64,000 nt of DNA from Timema cristinae (Eukaryota > Arthropoda > Insecta > Phasmatodea > Timematidae). The notes under the pieces are model-generated. The model made no database searches and was not told the DNA's origin. It worked only from the letters and a program-made list of their open reading frames with translations. Positions 35,726-46,940 of this stretch are shown piece after piece. How positions within the stretch are numbered: the first letter of the stretch is position 1; the number at the start of each line of letters is the position of its first letter. The position numbers and the translations under genes are program-made. Location: positions 51,790,111 to 51,854,110 of the forward strand of contig JBCFYV010003508.1 in assembly GCA_039000515.1 (NCBI GenBank), in the 5' to 3' direction.

Positions 35726-35971
35726 AACCCTGATAGTGATCTCCGGGTCTTGTAGGCGGACGTCCCATAGCAAAGGTAGGACCTCGTCGATGATCTGTGA
35801 CTTGTCCAAACGGTCTAACGTCTTCTCGACGCATGACAGGACGTTGCCGACGATCTTGATATCCCCACTGTTCTTCTCGTACACGGCCTTGGTCTTGGGT
35901 AGCACCATGCGTCTTATCGCCGTCTCATCCAGATACTCGGATACGTTCGTCACCGCTACGAGGGCAGCACT
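35726..35971 (-). CDS. SCYL2: SCYL2-type HEAT-repeat exon (copy B)
   Basis: Encodes the same 82 HEAT-repeat residues as 12145-12390; no base difference was seen. It starts after tttgttgtttcag, immediately in phase with the end of the upstream exon (STTIQVQ at 57612), and ends at gtaagtaagt. Joining the two exons gives a continuous HEAT array in the order expected of SCYL2 (VLPMLYNAF..., then ALVAVTNVSEYLDETAIRRM, then IIDEVLPLLWDV). The intron between them would be about 21.6 kb. Kinase-domain exons should lie to the right of the window and the C-terminal exons to the left. Identification is from memory of the family, not from a search. Confidence 0.85.
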
Positions 35972-36420
35972 CTGAAACAACCAAACATGATGAGAACACC
36001 CAGTCACACCGGAGCAGGTGATGGTGTCAGCTGCTTAACATAAATATTGCATTTATTATTGTTGCTTGCAATTATTGTCCCGTTTAATTTGCTAATTTGT
36101 ATTAAATAATGACAAAATAATTATTTTATTTTGCAATAAATATTTATTATAATTTAATATTTTTAAATTAAAAATTAATTTAAATAGATTATATTATTAA
36201 ATAACCTGTGCTGATTATATGAGCTTAAAAGGTGTTGTAAAAAAAATGTAAATAGTTTGAATTGAATGTAGAATACTTTTTGTTTTAATTAATTGCTACC
36301 TCAATTACTTATGAAATATGTAGAAGTAACATTATTTAAAAATATTAACAGATTTATTTTATAATGATAGTTCACACATTTCTAGCTTTAACAGTAGCAA
36401 AATCATTTACTACTTCATTG
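35972..36420. other. AT-rich intron sequence, copy B
   Basis: Counterpart of 12391-12840; nothing recognised. Confidence 0.6.
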
Positions 36421-36423
36421 TAA

Positions 36424-38446
36424 TTAATATTTTAAGCAATATATTTTTCTATTGATAGAATTGCCAGGTGTGTTAACCTGTCTTGACCTGTTGATGACTA
36501 AGTAATTTTTTATTATTTTCATATTATTAAAACCATGTTCACCAGACGCATTAGTAACTGGCAATGTTAAAAATAATCTGTAAGAAATTACTAGGTTTGG
36601 ATAAGATGTGGCTACGGACATATTGAGGATTAAATTTAATGGGTCAAGAGAGGTTGCTTTTGAAAAATCTTGACTTTTTTAAAAATAAAGAACTGGCCTG
36701 AAACTTAAAACTAGCTATTTCCCCCTTTATTTCAGAACCTTCTAGATCCTTATTATATTTATTTGCCAAGCATTTCTCACTAGCTTTTAAATCTTCTACC
36801 GTTATAGAAAGCAAAGACTTGTCCAGTAAAAAATTTAAAGTCATCCAACACTTTACTAAAACATTTAAAATTCCATTCAATTAGTTCTAAGACTCTGTAA
36901 AAAACAACATGAAAGTCCATACTGAACCTTTGTTTTCCTGTCAAAACAGTGTCCTCACTTTCTTCCAAAGTCAGTCTTTTCCTCTTCTTTGCCCTTTTCT
37001 CCTCGATTTCAAGAGATGTTCGATGCTTCACCCAATATAACATCAATCCCTGTGTCTCAGAGGTCTTGTAAAGCATCTCTCAATCCAGCCAAGTGATTAA
37101 CTGCACGGTCCACGCTCATATCTTTGTGCTGTAGCTGTTATTCACGCGGGAGATCTTATCTAGTATTTTGTTTTTAGTATTTATTTTGTTGTTAGAAATT
37201 TCTTCTAAGGCATTGACGACTTTATCAAGCTGTGAATAAAGTGCACGAACAGCAGAATATTTGGATGCCATCTTGTATCACAGTGATGCTTGAGGGTGGT
37301 AGAAAGTCTGTTGGATAATATTTCCCACCTTTTGACACTGAAAGCAAATAATTTGTACAGTTCTTGTATTGTTCCATAAATGGTGATATCACCTGAACAC
37401 ACTCTAGTCCAGTAGCGTGAACACCGACCAAGTTTAATTACCGAGCAGCACAAGGCAAAAAGTGCATCCCTGCCGGGATTTCAACCACTATAGTATGTTT
37501 GTCCTCGGCAATTATGAATATCAAGTTCATCGGCTTCTACTTCTTGTAGAATCTCTTCAGTTAAACCAGCTCCAGTCGTTTAGCTAGTTTTTATTAAATC
37601 AATGAAACTTTCTTCAATAGAGCAAACATCCTCCGAAACTTTCACTTACCTAATAATCTGTCTCATTTGTTCATGATGGGCTACATCTGGTGTACAATCA
37701 AATGAAACTAAGAAATATTTTGCCTAGCTTATGTATTTTAATATTTCTTGGCGTACAGTGTCACCTATTAAATTGATACTCGTTTTGAATTGTTGGAGGA
37801 AAGTAATTTGAAAGGCTTTTTTTTCTTTGCTTAAAGTAATATGCTCCTTTAGCTGTTTATCATAATGAGAAACAAACTCTAGCAAATTTAAAAAAATCCA
37901 CAATTATTGGCCTTATGTATATTTGTACTTGAACTTCGAAAAGCCCAGTTGTTGACGGCACAAAACAAAATGCAATCAACAATACTTCTGAGAATGTGCC
38001 TCCATTTCTATTTTTCTTTTATGATCATTTCCTTTAGCTCAGTATCAATTGTACTGCCCTCTTTAATCCTTTTTTCAAAGATTTTCCAAGTAACATAGCA
38101 TTCACGGTGCTATACAGAATTTTCATTCTCTGGAATTCGAGGGTGTAAGTTTTTCCAGTCAGAAAATCCTACTCTTGGATTTGCCAAGCATGAATTAGAA
38201 TGCCTGCCAAATAAAATGCAGGGGAAACAGTAGAGAGATTGGATCTCTTCACTGTGAATTAGCCAATTTCGCTCTACACTTTCTACATTTTAAAGTTTTT
38301 TTTATGGAACTAACTTCCCGTAAAATGTATTTTTTTTGCATTAATTGATAAAGGAAAATCATCAGTTTGATTTTGTTCAAATCAGACCATGTTGTGGGGT
38401 CATTAAAATTTATTTGAACTTTGGTTAGTCCATTGTTATCTGCCAT
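36424..38446 (-). pseudogene. hAT transposase pseudogene (ZMYM1-like / TTF-type)
   Basis: Minus-strand fragments appear in the right order for a ZMYM1-like hAT transposase. The N-terminus at 38446 has NDPTTWSDL. CFPCILFGRHSNSCLANP and a FSDWKNLHPRI block follow at about 38230-38130 (TTF-type zinc finger). SVKRWEIL and CDTRW lie at about 37350-37260. EEKRAKKRKRLTLEE is at about 37000. The C-terminal dimerisation segment LFLTLPVTNASGEHGFNNMK ends by 36424. Several stops and frameshifts separate them, so the gene is dead. I found no clear terminal inverted repeats or 8-bp duplication. Copy A lacks 36807-38505. Confidence 0.78.
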
Positions 38447-38699
38447 TTGTTGTTTTTTCCGTTTTTAACGTAATTCAAATTTATCTGAGAACCGCGTGAC
38501 AGTTTGAATTTGAAATGTTAAATTTGCTCGTTGCCGTGAAACTGTGATGATATTTATTTGATTAACATTGTTTGTAAATTTGTATAACTTTATTGGTTGG
38601 TTTGCGTGTGAATTAGTGCACTGTGCCACGTGTGTGTGTGTCGAAATGGAACTTGAATGTAATGTAAATGTACTTGAACCTTCCCTATATCATAAACTG

Positions 38700-39380
38700 T
38701 AGAAAAATATAGTTCAAGCTGGCCAGCCACATTTTTAAATATCAATGTAACAAAATTCTGTATTCACCATTCGTTTGTTCTTAGTTTGTGCTCATATGTG
38801 CCCGAAAATTAACGTTAGGGCTGTGAATCTAGGCCTTTTAGATAACATTTAATGAAGGCGATCCAACTAGAGCTCAAGCTAGCCCACCACATTAACTGTT
38901 TTCTAGATTTTCTAATTATAGAGCACAAATACTCATTTTTGGGCACATATGAGCACAAACGAAAAATAAACGAATGGTGAAAACAGAATTTTGTTACATT
39001 GATATTTAAAAATGTGGCGGGCCTGCTTGAATTCAATTTTTCTACAGGTTATGGTATAAGGAAGACTCAATTTAGCCCGCCACATTAATTGTTCTTTAGA
39101 TTTTATAATTTTAAAGCACAAATGTTCATTTTCGGGCACATATGAGCACAAATGGAGCACAATGGATTGACTTAAATAAATTTTGTTATGTTGTGTTTTT
39201 CAATATGTGGTGGGCTAGCTTGAGCTCAAGTTGGCTCACCACATTAAATATTTTCTAAATTGGCCAGTTTAACAGCACAAATGTTCATGTTCGGGCACAT
39301 ATGAGCACAAATAGAGCACACACGATTAGACATAAAAGGTTTTTTTTCAGCAATGTGGCGGGCCAACTTGAGTTACGTGG
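38700..39380. repeat. Inverted and tandem diverged repeats with a gcacaaa / gtggcgggc motif
   Basis: One unit at about 38705-38808 is inverted relative to 38932-39030 (ttgtgctcatatgtgcccg against cgggcacatatgagcacaaa). Two further direct, more diverged units follow at about 39065-39230 and 39240-39370. Each has gcacaaatgttcattttcgg, gggcacatatgagcacaaa and a gtggcgggc/tagcccgccacatta core. They lie directly outside the hAT N-terminus and could be its subterminal repeats, but no TIR was found. Confidence 0.6.
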
Positions 39381-39799
39381 CAAACAGGCTAAATCTTCTC
39401 TTTCTCTCTTCTCCGTCGCACTCTACAAGAGACTTTGAAGGGTGGGATTAGGCAGCAGTCCTTTCCTCCCTCCATTCCTAATAATAGCAAACGACCTTGA
39501 AGTAAACCATAACAAAAATTCATTGTTCCCCGGCAACTTTCCTTTGGTTCTTTTTCAAACCCACTAACATAATTTGTTTTGAGTTTCACGAGTTGTTGGC
39601 GGGTACCTCTGTCTTGCTTCATCCTTTGCTTTATATAGATTAAATAATGTATTGATTTGTAAATTTTTGTGTAAAGTTTAGTGATGTCTAATTTTTTTAA
39701 ATATGTATTTCATCTTCATTTTTGAAAGAAAGACTTTTACTATAAAATAATGAATCGAGGACAAAAATGAGCATACCGCGCCTGCTCAATTACACGATG
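39381..39799. other. Non-coding stretch
   Basis: No feature recognised. Confidence 0.5.
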
Positions 39800-39950
39800 T
39801 ACTTAAGGTAATTTTTCCTAAATGGTTTCCCGTTTTTCCACGCAAACGAGGGTACTTCTCATAATTCTATCTTCCTCATACCTACCTTCTAATTGCTATT
39901 AAATGTGGAAAGCATTGACTGGCGTGAAGATACAATGAAAAAACAACACT
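39800..39950 (+). mobile_element. SINE body fragment
   Basis: ttttcctaaatggtttcccg, ccacgcaaacgagggtactt and a truncated 3' part resemble the main SINE family; the head is missing. Confidence 0.45.
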
Positions 39951-41267
39951 ACTAGAGCTTACTCTATTTGCTTGAAAAACATATTTTAGACAGTGAAAAT
40001 ACATCATATTCAAATATAACAAATGTACATTTTTGTATAATTATAATTACATTTAAACTTTATTTAACATTTTTAAGATAAATACTATACTTACTATATT
40101 GACTTAATAATATAAATTGAGAGACTCCTTTAACACACTGGCTCAAAAAGTATTCATTATTAACTATATATATATAATATATTATATATATATTATATAT
40201 ATATATATATATATAATCTAAACCTTTTTTAAAGGGTTTTGAACTAAAAGTTTGGTACCCTTTAATTAAATAAAAGCTAATGGATATACTTTTGATTTTT
40301 TCATTTGACGAGAAAAAGGGGCATTATAAGTTCATAAAAACCATTTTAATAACTATCATATTTTATAAATTAATTATATCTATGATAAAATGACCTCTAA
40401 CTAAGCGTTTACTTAGAACCAGTGGTGCACTCATTGGGGTGGAGTAAACGGGGCACCTTCCCCCATAACCCCTAATAATTTCAATACAAACATAAATTAT
40501 TTACTTTATAACTAAAACATTAGACACAGAAGATGAGTCGTATACATAGGCTCCTTTTTAAGACTTGGTTTAAGACTTTATATTCAAAACACACACATAT
40601 TAAAAGTGCCACTTATATTCTCATTTGAAAATAGCACAACCATAGTAGCTTCCATACATTGTATACAAGAAAATGTATATAACTAGTAGCCACCATTCTG
40701 GTAATTAAGTTCGTTTTAGTTTTTAAGTTTCTTAACACAAGATATGGGTTATTACACCGAGGACCTCGCTTATATAGACTTCAGAATCACTCGCACCCCA
40801 CCCAATTTCGGTTAAAATTAATACTAAAGTACTTCGAACTGACAAAGCTACCAGAGCGTGTTATTCAACACATTAACATATATTGACTTAGACCAGGTGT
40901 TCTCACATTTTAGACCGAAGGAGCCTTTGTACCAGAAAAAATGAATGGCCGAACTCTCATAAAAATATTTACACCAGTATTATGATCATTCAATAAATAC
41001 ATTTAAATCTCACAAGTCTTTTATAATTTAATACTTGAATGAACATAAAAGAAGAACTACACTACACCCCGACCTCCGCGTCACTCAAAAACAAGTTATA
41101 TTTTGAGTGCGATGACTTATGAGATCAGGTAGTTTATAGCGTTAATACCAACGTACCAGTTTTTTATTTGTGTACAGAGGTGTAATTTTTTTTATCACGT
41201 AATATAGAATTATTTTGCTAACAACACATAAACCGTACTAAATGTTGATTTCAATACACAGTTCGAC
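39951..41267. other. AT-rich stretch with two hAT-like end sequences
   Basis: A (TA)n tract is at about 40167-40216. At 40425 (cagtggtgcactcattgggg) and 40893 (caggtgttctcacattttag) the sequence resembles hAT termini, but no partner end or target duplication was found. No gene. Confidence 0.45.
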
Positions 41268-41345
41268 ACTTTATCTCAGTTGGTAGCGTGTTTGTATACT
41301 GAGCTAAAGGTCCCGGGTTCGATTCCCGGAATGTCCGAAAAACGT
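41268..41345 (+). tRNA. tRNA-like sequence (pseudogene or SINE head)
   Basis: An A-box-like ctcagttggtagcg and a perfect B-box hairpin ccgggttcgattcccgg are spaced as in a tRNA. The acceptor arms cgacact and aatgtcc pair only partly, and the anticodon stem has a mismatch. The anticodon loop cannot be assigned confidently. More likely a SINE head or tRNA pseudogene than a working tRNA. Confidence 0.45.
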
Positions 41346-41872
41346 ATCATTGGTTGACTGTGCTTTTCCCCTTTCACAATGATGAATTAACTGTCAGGGG
41401 GCTGAATGTTGTATTTGTTCTAGATTTAAGTTAGTTTGTCAGACTCTGAGGAAATAATCTACATTCTACGGTGTGTCTGTCACTAGTTTTATATCGAGTG
41501 TCACTCATTGAGCGTGAACTGGGAAAGAGGGAAGGGTTGATAGGGTGGGGTATTATCAAATTTTTCTCCCCCCATCGAAATGTGCCTTCCTCCATTTTGT
41601 TAAACTTCCCTCTGATATACTTGAATTTGAAGCTGAATGATGGTTTGCATCAAACTTCAAAAAGATTATATAACAATCTATTATTATTTATAAATGCTTA
41701 AGGAACACCCCAAATAGCTTTTAGTGGCATTCCATTTTCAAATATTTTCCACTGGCTTGGAGTCAAGCACCTAAAAACTCCTTAAAAATAGTGTTTTTAC
41801 AAACTACCTCGCCCAACACTAATAAAGCTTCGCCGATACTCTTGATAGTCATCACAATAGGTTTTTTTTCAT
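41346..41872. other. Non-coding stretch
   Basis: Possibly SINE body after the tRNA-like head; otherwise nothing recognised. Confidence 0.4.
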
Positions 41873-42075
41873 TGTGACTTACTACCCGTTTGAGTTGTAC
41901 ACATACATAAATTTACCCTAATTAACCAGGAATGAGGAATGTTACATTTTAGATTGAATGTACCTACATTTGCGTATATTGAGAGTGGGGTACCATTTTA
42001 CGGAAAAATACCCTTGTTACACCCGGCTGGGATTTGAACTTCAATCTTAGAGGACAACTCTATTTCCAACTGAGG
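41873..42075 (-). mobile_element. tRNA-derived SINE, minus orientation
   Basis: Begins with the inverted tail (cttactacccgtttgagttg) and ends with an inverted head containing the B-box-like gaagttcaaatcccagccgg and an A-box-like cagttggaaatagagttg. A poly-G tract follows at 42068-42094. Confidence 0.65.
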
Positions 42076-42094
42076 GGGGGGGGGCGGGGGGGGG
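42068..42094 (+). repeat. Poly-G tract
   Basis: Two runs of about ten G separated by one C. It has G-quadruplex potential and is also prone to sequencing error. Confidence 0.8.
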
Positions 42095-42893
42095 ATATAG
42101 GTGGAGGATACACATATTATCTCCAACTTTGAGGGGGGCATATATTATTACCAACTTATATAACACAAATGTAGCTGAATCTAATATTACCCTTTAAATA
42201 TATAGTTTGACACACTCAGTTGAACATTAATATAAATTCAAGATTTTCACTATACTACAAATTGGTTTGTGAATAGGCCTACTTACAAGATGGTTATTAA
42301 ATTTATATTGAAAAGTTAACACATAATTTAAGTGAACATTTACGTCACCAAATACCTTAATGCTTTCATTAACTTGCGTACTATATACATTTGTTCATGT
42401 ACTACAATAAACTATGTTCTTGTAAAAAAACATATTCATGTGTGTCATACAGCCACGTGATTTATTAAATTTAGAAATAATGTTTCTAAAGTATGTTTTA
42501 AGATGGCACGGATAACATAAAACTATATCCACCTTGCATGGGGAGATTTTTCTTACAGACTACTGTCCACATTAATGAAGCAAGATCGATTTGTTTAATA
42601 AGGTTATAAAATGCATATGTGAAATCTTGCAGTTAAGTAAACTATTTAAACAAATCATTAAATTCACAATAGAAGGGGACTTTTCCATAAAGTAAAACTA
42701 TTGGGGGTGACATGTTTACACGCCATGAAACCACTTACTATTTGTTTCGTAAATCTAATACAATGCCTAGATTCACGGGTGATATATTTTCCCCTTGGAT
42801 AACATTTTCGGAGACATCACAAATAAGGGCGATTTTAATTTGCTTTTTTAAGGAAATTACAGCAGTTAGGACTGAAGGTCTTGTTCATATTCA
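42095..42893. other. AT-rich stretch
   Basis: Nothing recognised. Confidence 0.5.
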
Positions 42894-43085
42894 TTAGGTG
42901 AAAAAATGTTCTGAGCAAATAAAATATGAATCATGACTCCATTTTCCATCTCGTTCAGAAGGGAATACATCTTCATCTGACATCAGAATCTTTAGGGAAG
43001 TCATGGTGTATAACACCATATCTCTTAGATTACTTTTATTGCATACGGCAACGATACAACGCTTACCCGGCATTTTCTTAGTATC
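42894..43085 (-). pseudogene. THAP-domain-like fragment
   Basis: On the minus strand a frame ending at 42894 reads MPGKRCIVAVCNKSN from about 43073 and, 40 residues later, SYFICSEHF. This resembles the THAP zinc-finger layout (N-terminal MPxxC...C, then ICSEHF). THAP fingers bind DNA in P-element-type transposases and some host factors. The domain looks shortened and the usual conserved W is displaced; the frame stops right after CSEHF. It is probably a decayed P-element-like or THAP-gene fragment. Confidence 0.45.
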
Positions 43086-43207
43086 GGTATGACACTTTTC
43101 GTAACCCTTCACGCATAAATAATAAGAAAGCTTACAATAAACATACAAACATTTACTATTCACATTGACTTTGGAAGCATACTTGACATAAATAAGTTAG
43201 TAACGAG

Positions 43208-43465
43208 CGCACCCGCCTCGGTGGCGTGGATAGCTAACGCGCTAGTCGTGTTGAGATCTACTGCTGAGGATGGGGAGATCGAGGTTTTAATCTCGGTCGA
43301 GTGAACTGGAGGGGGGGGGGGTGTTCCTCAATGTTTTCCACTCTCCCTCCACGCAAATGCGGGTTCACTTCCACTAATTCAACCTTCCCAATTCCTAATC
43401 CATTAGCGTAATTAGTACCTAGGCGTATAACCGGAACGGGTAGTAAGACGTGGTGCTGAATAATA
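43208..43465 (+). mobile_element. tRNA-derived SINE, near full length
   Basis: The best copy of the main family. A-box-like tggcgtggatagctaacgcg and B-box-like gatcgaggttttaatctcgg are followed by a poly-G interruption. The body has ccctccacgcaaatgcgggt, then ttagcgtaattagtacctag, and the tail cggaacgggtagtaagacgt ends in an aat-rich end. Confidence 0.75.
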
Positions 43466-43673
43466 ATTTAAAAAAAGTGCTGCACTACACAGTCACATGA
43501 TCTGAACAGAAGCAAGCTTGGCTAGTTCACGAGCAGACGTTACAGCAGCGCTGCGTGTTAGGGTAGAGCTGAATGCTGGCCGGTAAAGTGAACGAGCCTT
43601 CCCTACAACTCTAGTAGCCTTCCTAAGTTTTCGCCTCATACGTGTCTGAAATGGTATTTATGGTAGTTTAGAT

Positions 43674-44005
43674 CAGGGTTTCTCAAACTGCGAGGCGCGA
43701 AAGGATTTCAGATGAGGTGTGAACCAATTTCTCACTTCTTTCGACTTGCCTAAATTATGATTGACTAAAAAATTAATATTCTTTTTGGCCTATGAAGCAA
43801 TAAAATAATTAATATCTTACAAAACCTTACTATTTTTATAAACTTCTACAAAGCTCTTATCAGAAAATAATTAAATCAATTAAATAATAAATGTCTCATT
43901 TTTGTATTTTAACGTAAACAAGTTATTTTATTCTAAGAATAAGAGTCTTAACAATTAATTTTATGTTCATATAAGGCTCAAGAGTATAGAGTTTGAGAAA
44001 ACCTG
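43674..44005. mobile_element. Non-autonomous hAT element (MITE) with 8-bp target duplication
   Basis: 332 bp with terminal inverted repeats cagggtttctcaaactg and, inverted at the right end, caggttttctcaaac. It is flanked by perfect 8-bp direct repeats gtttagat (43666-43673 and 44006-44013). CAGGGTTTCTCAAACT-type ends plus an 8-bp duplication define hAT. No coding capacity. Confidence 0.9.
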
Positions 44006-44317
44006 GTTTAGATGATTTGCTAAAAATAAGATAATTTACCCAACTAAAATGTGAGCGAAGCCGTGGGCAAACTCGAGTAAGTTAATATGATTATAAAAAA
44101 ATGAATGATTGATTAATTCATTTAGCAAAATTAATAAACAAATATACTTAGAAAGACTGATAAAATATACTTTGGCACTTAAAAAAAATATATTCAAAAT
44201 TCAAAATAAAACAAAATTATTAAAATGGTGTAACCACATGTATGTGCTAATTAATAAAAAACGGTACGGGTACAAAACTTTTTATTTCTGGTACAAAACG
44301 GTACAAAAATTATTATT

Positions 44318-44480
44318 ATTAGCACCATGTCTTACTACCCGTTCGGGTTATACGCACTTACGCTAATGTGTAGTGGTAGGGTGATTGTGAGATGAAATGA
44401 AGGACCTACAGTTTAACGTGGAATCCGAACCACGGTGGTGGCCTGGCACTCCCCACATTAACAAGATGGCTTGTCAAAAA
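44318..44480 (-). mobile_element. SINE 3' end and diverged body, minus orientation
   Basis: Close relative of 7618-7800, starting cttactacccgttcgggtta and continuing with gtggaatccgaaccacggtg. Two independent copies define a subfamily whose body differs from 43208-43465. Confidence 0.65.
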
Positions 44481-44737
44481 TTAGTACAAAACCTTGGCAA
44501 TGTTAAAAGTTCAACATACAAAAGTGGTACTACAGGTTAATGGACGTGCTGCTATACCTTGGGAAGTAGTAAATTGAGAAAAGACTAATATATTTTGAAA
44601 CGGTAGTATATACTATTTAACTAAACACTACACACCTCGCCATCTATTAGCATCACTACAAATCTTAACGAATGTTTCCGGAGACAGCAAAACATATTTT
44701 AATAATTGGTCTAAAAATTAACTTTACAAAAAGTCGT

Positions 44738-44862
44738 TTGGTCTAAAAGGCATTTGGCCTAAAAGTCATTTGGCCTAAAGGCATTTGGCCTAAAAGGCAT
44801 TTGACCTAAAGGCGTTTAGCCTACACTTTAGGCCAAATGCCTTTTAGGCCAAATGACGGGTA
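44738..44862. repeat. Short direct and inverted repeats of catttggcctaaaag
   Basis: Five to six direct copies of an approximately 17-bp unit are followed by inverted copies (cttttaggccaaatg), so the tract can form a hairpin. Confidence 0.85.
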
Positions 44863-46833
44863 CCCGAATTTCATAGTTATATTTAAAAAATGTATCATTC
44901 TGAATAAGAATACCAGTTCTACTCACACTAACACTAGTCTACACTACACACTGAACTAGTGAAACTAAAATATATCAAACTGCTCATGTTTATATTTTCG
45001 CAAACCGCAGGCAGTTTTGGACCGACAGTTGGAACCCCCTCTCCCCTCCAAGTCTTATCCTATCCTACCTTCTTATATTGCTTCCCTTGCAGACTCATTT
45101 GTGACGTGTTCTTAATTCAATATTTGTCTTAGTCTAACCGGCTTTGTTACACAATAACAACATATTAAAAAAATAATTTAACATTAGAATGGTGGCAGCA
45201 ACTTAACTCGTATATTCTGTTTTTCTTATAACCGTAAATAAGGTAGTTTTTTTTAGTCAATTTTCAGGAGGGGGGGTGGGAGAAGCTTTAAACCCCTTAC
45301 GCCCTTGTCTCTATTCAATAGTAGTAAACTGGTGGTGACGTCACCACCACGTCATAAATTGCTTCCTCCCTCCCCCTCAATGCGTGTGAGGAATTTAATT
45401 CCCAAGTCAATAATACTTAATTTAGTATATCTACTGTCAATGGAAGAAAATACAACACAAACTAAACCTTTTTCTTATAATCTATCAACTAAAGTACAAT
45501 TTGACTCCTTCTCTATCGAGAAAATATAATGTTACGTTACGTGAACGTTAAGTTTATCGTGATCTCAGCGTAAAAATCTTCGCTAAGGGAACGTCAAGTT
45601 GTAAATTGATCGTGATACCGTTATCCTTGAACATATCCTTAGCATTTCCACACGCTTGGGGTACAAAAACACACACACATTATATATATATATATATAGT
45701 GCTTTAGCCTCAAGCTATGTCACTTTTCAAGATGAGCTTTTTAGACACCAAGAAAATATTCAACCTTGGCCCTTAACTATGCTATTAAGTTAGCCGTTCA
45801 CCCATACATTTTATAATATATAGTAAATAAGATTATGAAGATGTCACTGGACCAGTTTAAATTAATTGATGGAGTTATACAACAAAAAGTACTTTTATAG
45901 AGCTTTATCAAATAGATTTAGACACCTTTTTTTGTAAGAACTGATGGTGAAATGAAATTAAATGGAATAAAGGAATGTTTAACGCTTGTTTGAATTGCAA
46001 AAACCTCCATTACTACGAAATAAAATTACAGAATTGAATAAGTGATGGGACGACATTTTGTGATGGTTAAAAACTGTGAACTGTGTGATGAAGCAATGTG
46101 ATATATTCACATTTACATGGGGAATATCCCCCACCACTCTCCACACACGTATACAGACAGGTTGGTCCAATGTGTGGTTAACTTTATTACTCTCCTTGCA
46201 ATCATCACATGGACTGACAGTCAATTTACCTAATTAAAATAGAGGGTGGTAATTACTCCCTCTACCTTCTATTCACACCAAGGTACAGGATGACTCGTGT
46301 TCAGGCCCCATGAAGACATTTTATGGGTCTTTTCTCCCCGTCGTGGTAGCTGTTCGAACCCCTGTCCTCGGGATCCAACATAAGAATGACGCATTGGAGC
46401 ACGCAGGCTACGAATATCTTCCAAAACTCACTTGGAAGGAGGATGGGAAACCACAATGGGGAAAAATCACTTGAGTCAAAATGTACGACAATTATTTCAT
46501 GTTCCGCGTCTTCTTACCTTCCCGGGCTATCCTTATAGGGCAAGGTTGATCAAGGTAGTATTTTAAAGGAAATGTAAACACATTTGCTTGTATGAAGAGT
46601 GGAAAGCCCTCTAGAAAAGGAAAATTTAATTCTCAATCTCTCATCACTGGACAAATATTAAAGACGAGACTGGCGCCTCTGTCTATTTGCCCAACGGTAT
46701 GAGTCGCACTAGTTTGTCTATGCATTGGGTTACCGGCTACTTTAGTATATTGTTGAAATTATTATATTATAACAAAAATATTGTATAACTCCCGTGGTCT
46801 CTAGGTTTTAGTATCCAAACACAACAAAGTACA
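44863..46833. other. Non-coding stretch
   Basis: Contains a (ta)n tract near 45680-45700 and a possible inverted SINE head near 46360-46420 (ctgttcgaacccctgtcctc). No gene recognised. Confidence 0.45.
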
Positions 46834-46940
46834 GGATGTTTCACTTGCTCTCGGCCCCTGAGTGCTTCTCATACACCAATTACATCAATTGGTTTGAAAG
46901 TTATAAGGGAAACTCAGGGCCGAGAACGAGTGAAACATCC
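46834..46940. mobile_element. Short inverted-repeat element (107 bp)
   Basis: The ends ggatgtttcacttgctctcg and, inverted, ggatgtttcactcgttctcg pair over about 29 bp with two mismatches and one extra C. The centre is about 48 bp. Target duplication not evident. Confidence 0.65.

Larger units (their letters stand above)
26305..38825. repeat. Large duplication, copy B
   Basis: Counterpart of 1-13547. The coordinate offset falls from about 26787 at the start to 23581 at the SCYL2 exon because two minisatellites are shorter here, then rises to 25278 after the extra 1699 bp of hAT sequence. Sequence continues past the point where copy A hits the gap, so the true right boundary of the homology is unknown. 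Confidence 0.9.

Noticed and set aside
40425..40900. hAT element bounded by the two CAG-type ends at 40425 and 40893
   Set aside because: Both ends face the same way and are not inverted copies. The flanks cttagaac and acttagac are similar but not a proper 8-bp duplication.
41268..41345. Functional tRNA gene
   Set aside because: The boxes are good, but the acceptor and anticodon stems do not pair properly and many SINEs with similar heads are nearby. Kept only as tRNA-like.
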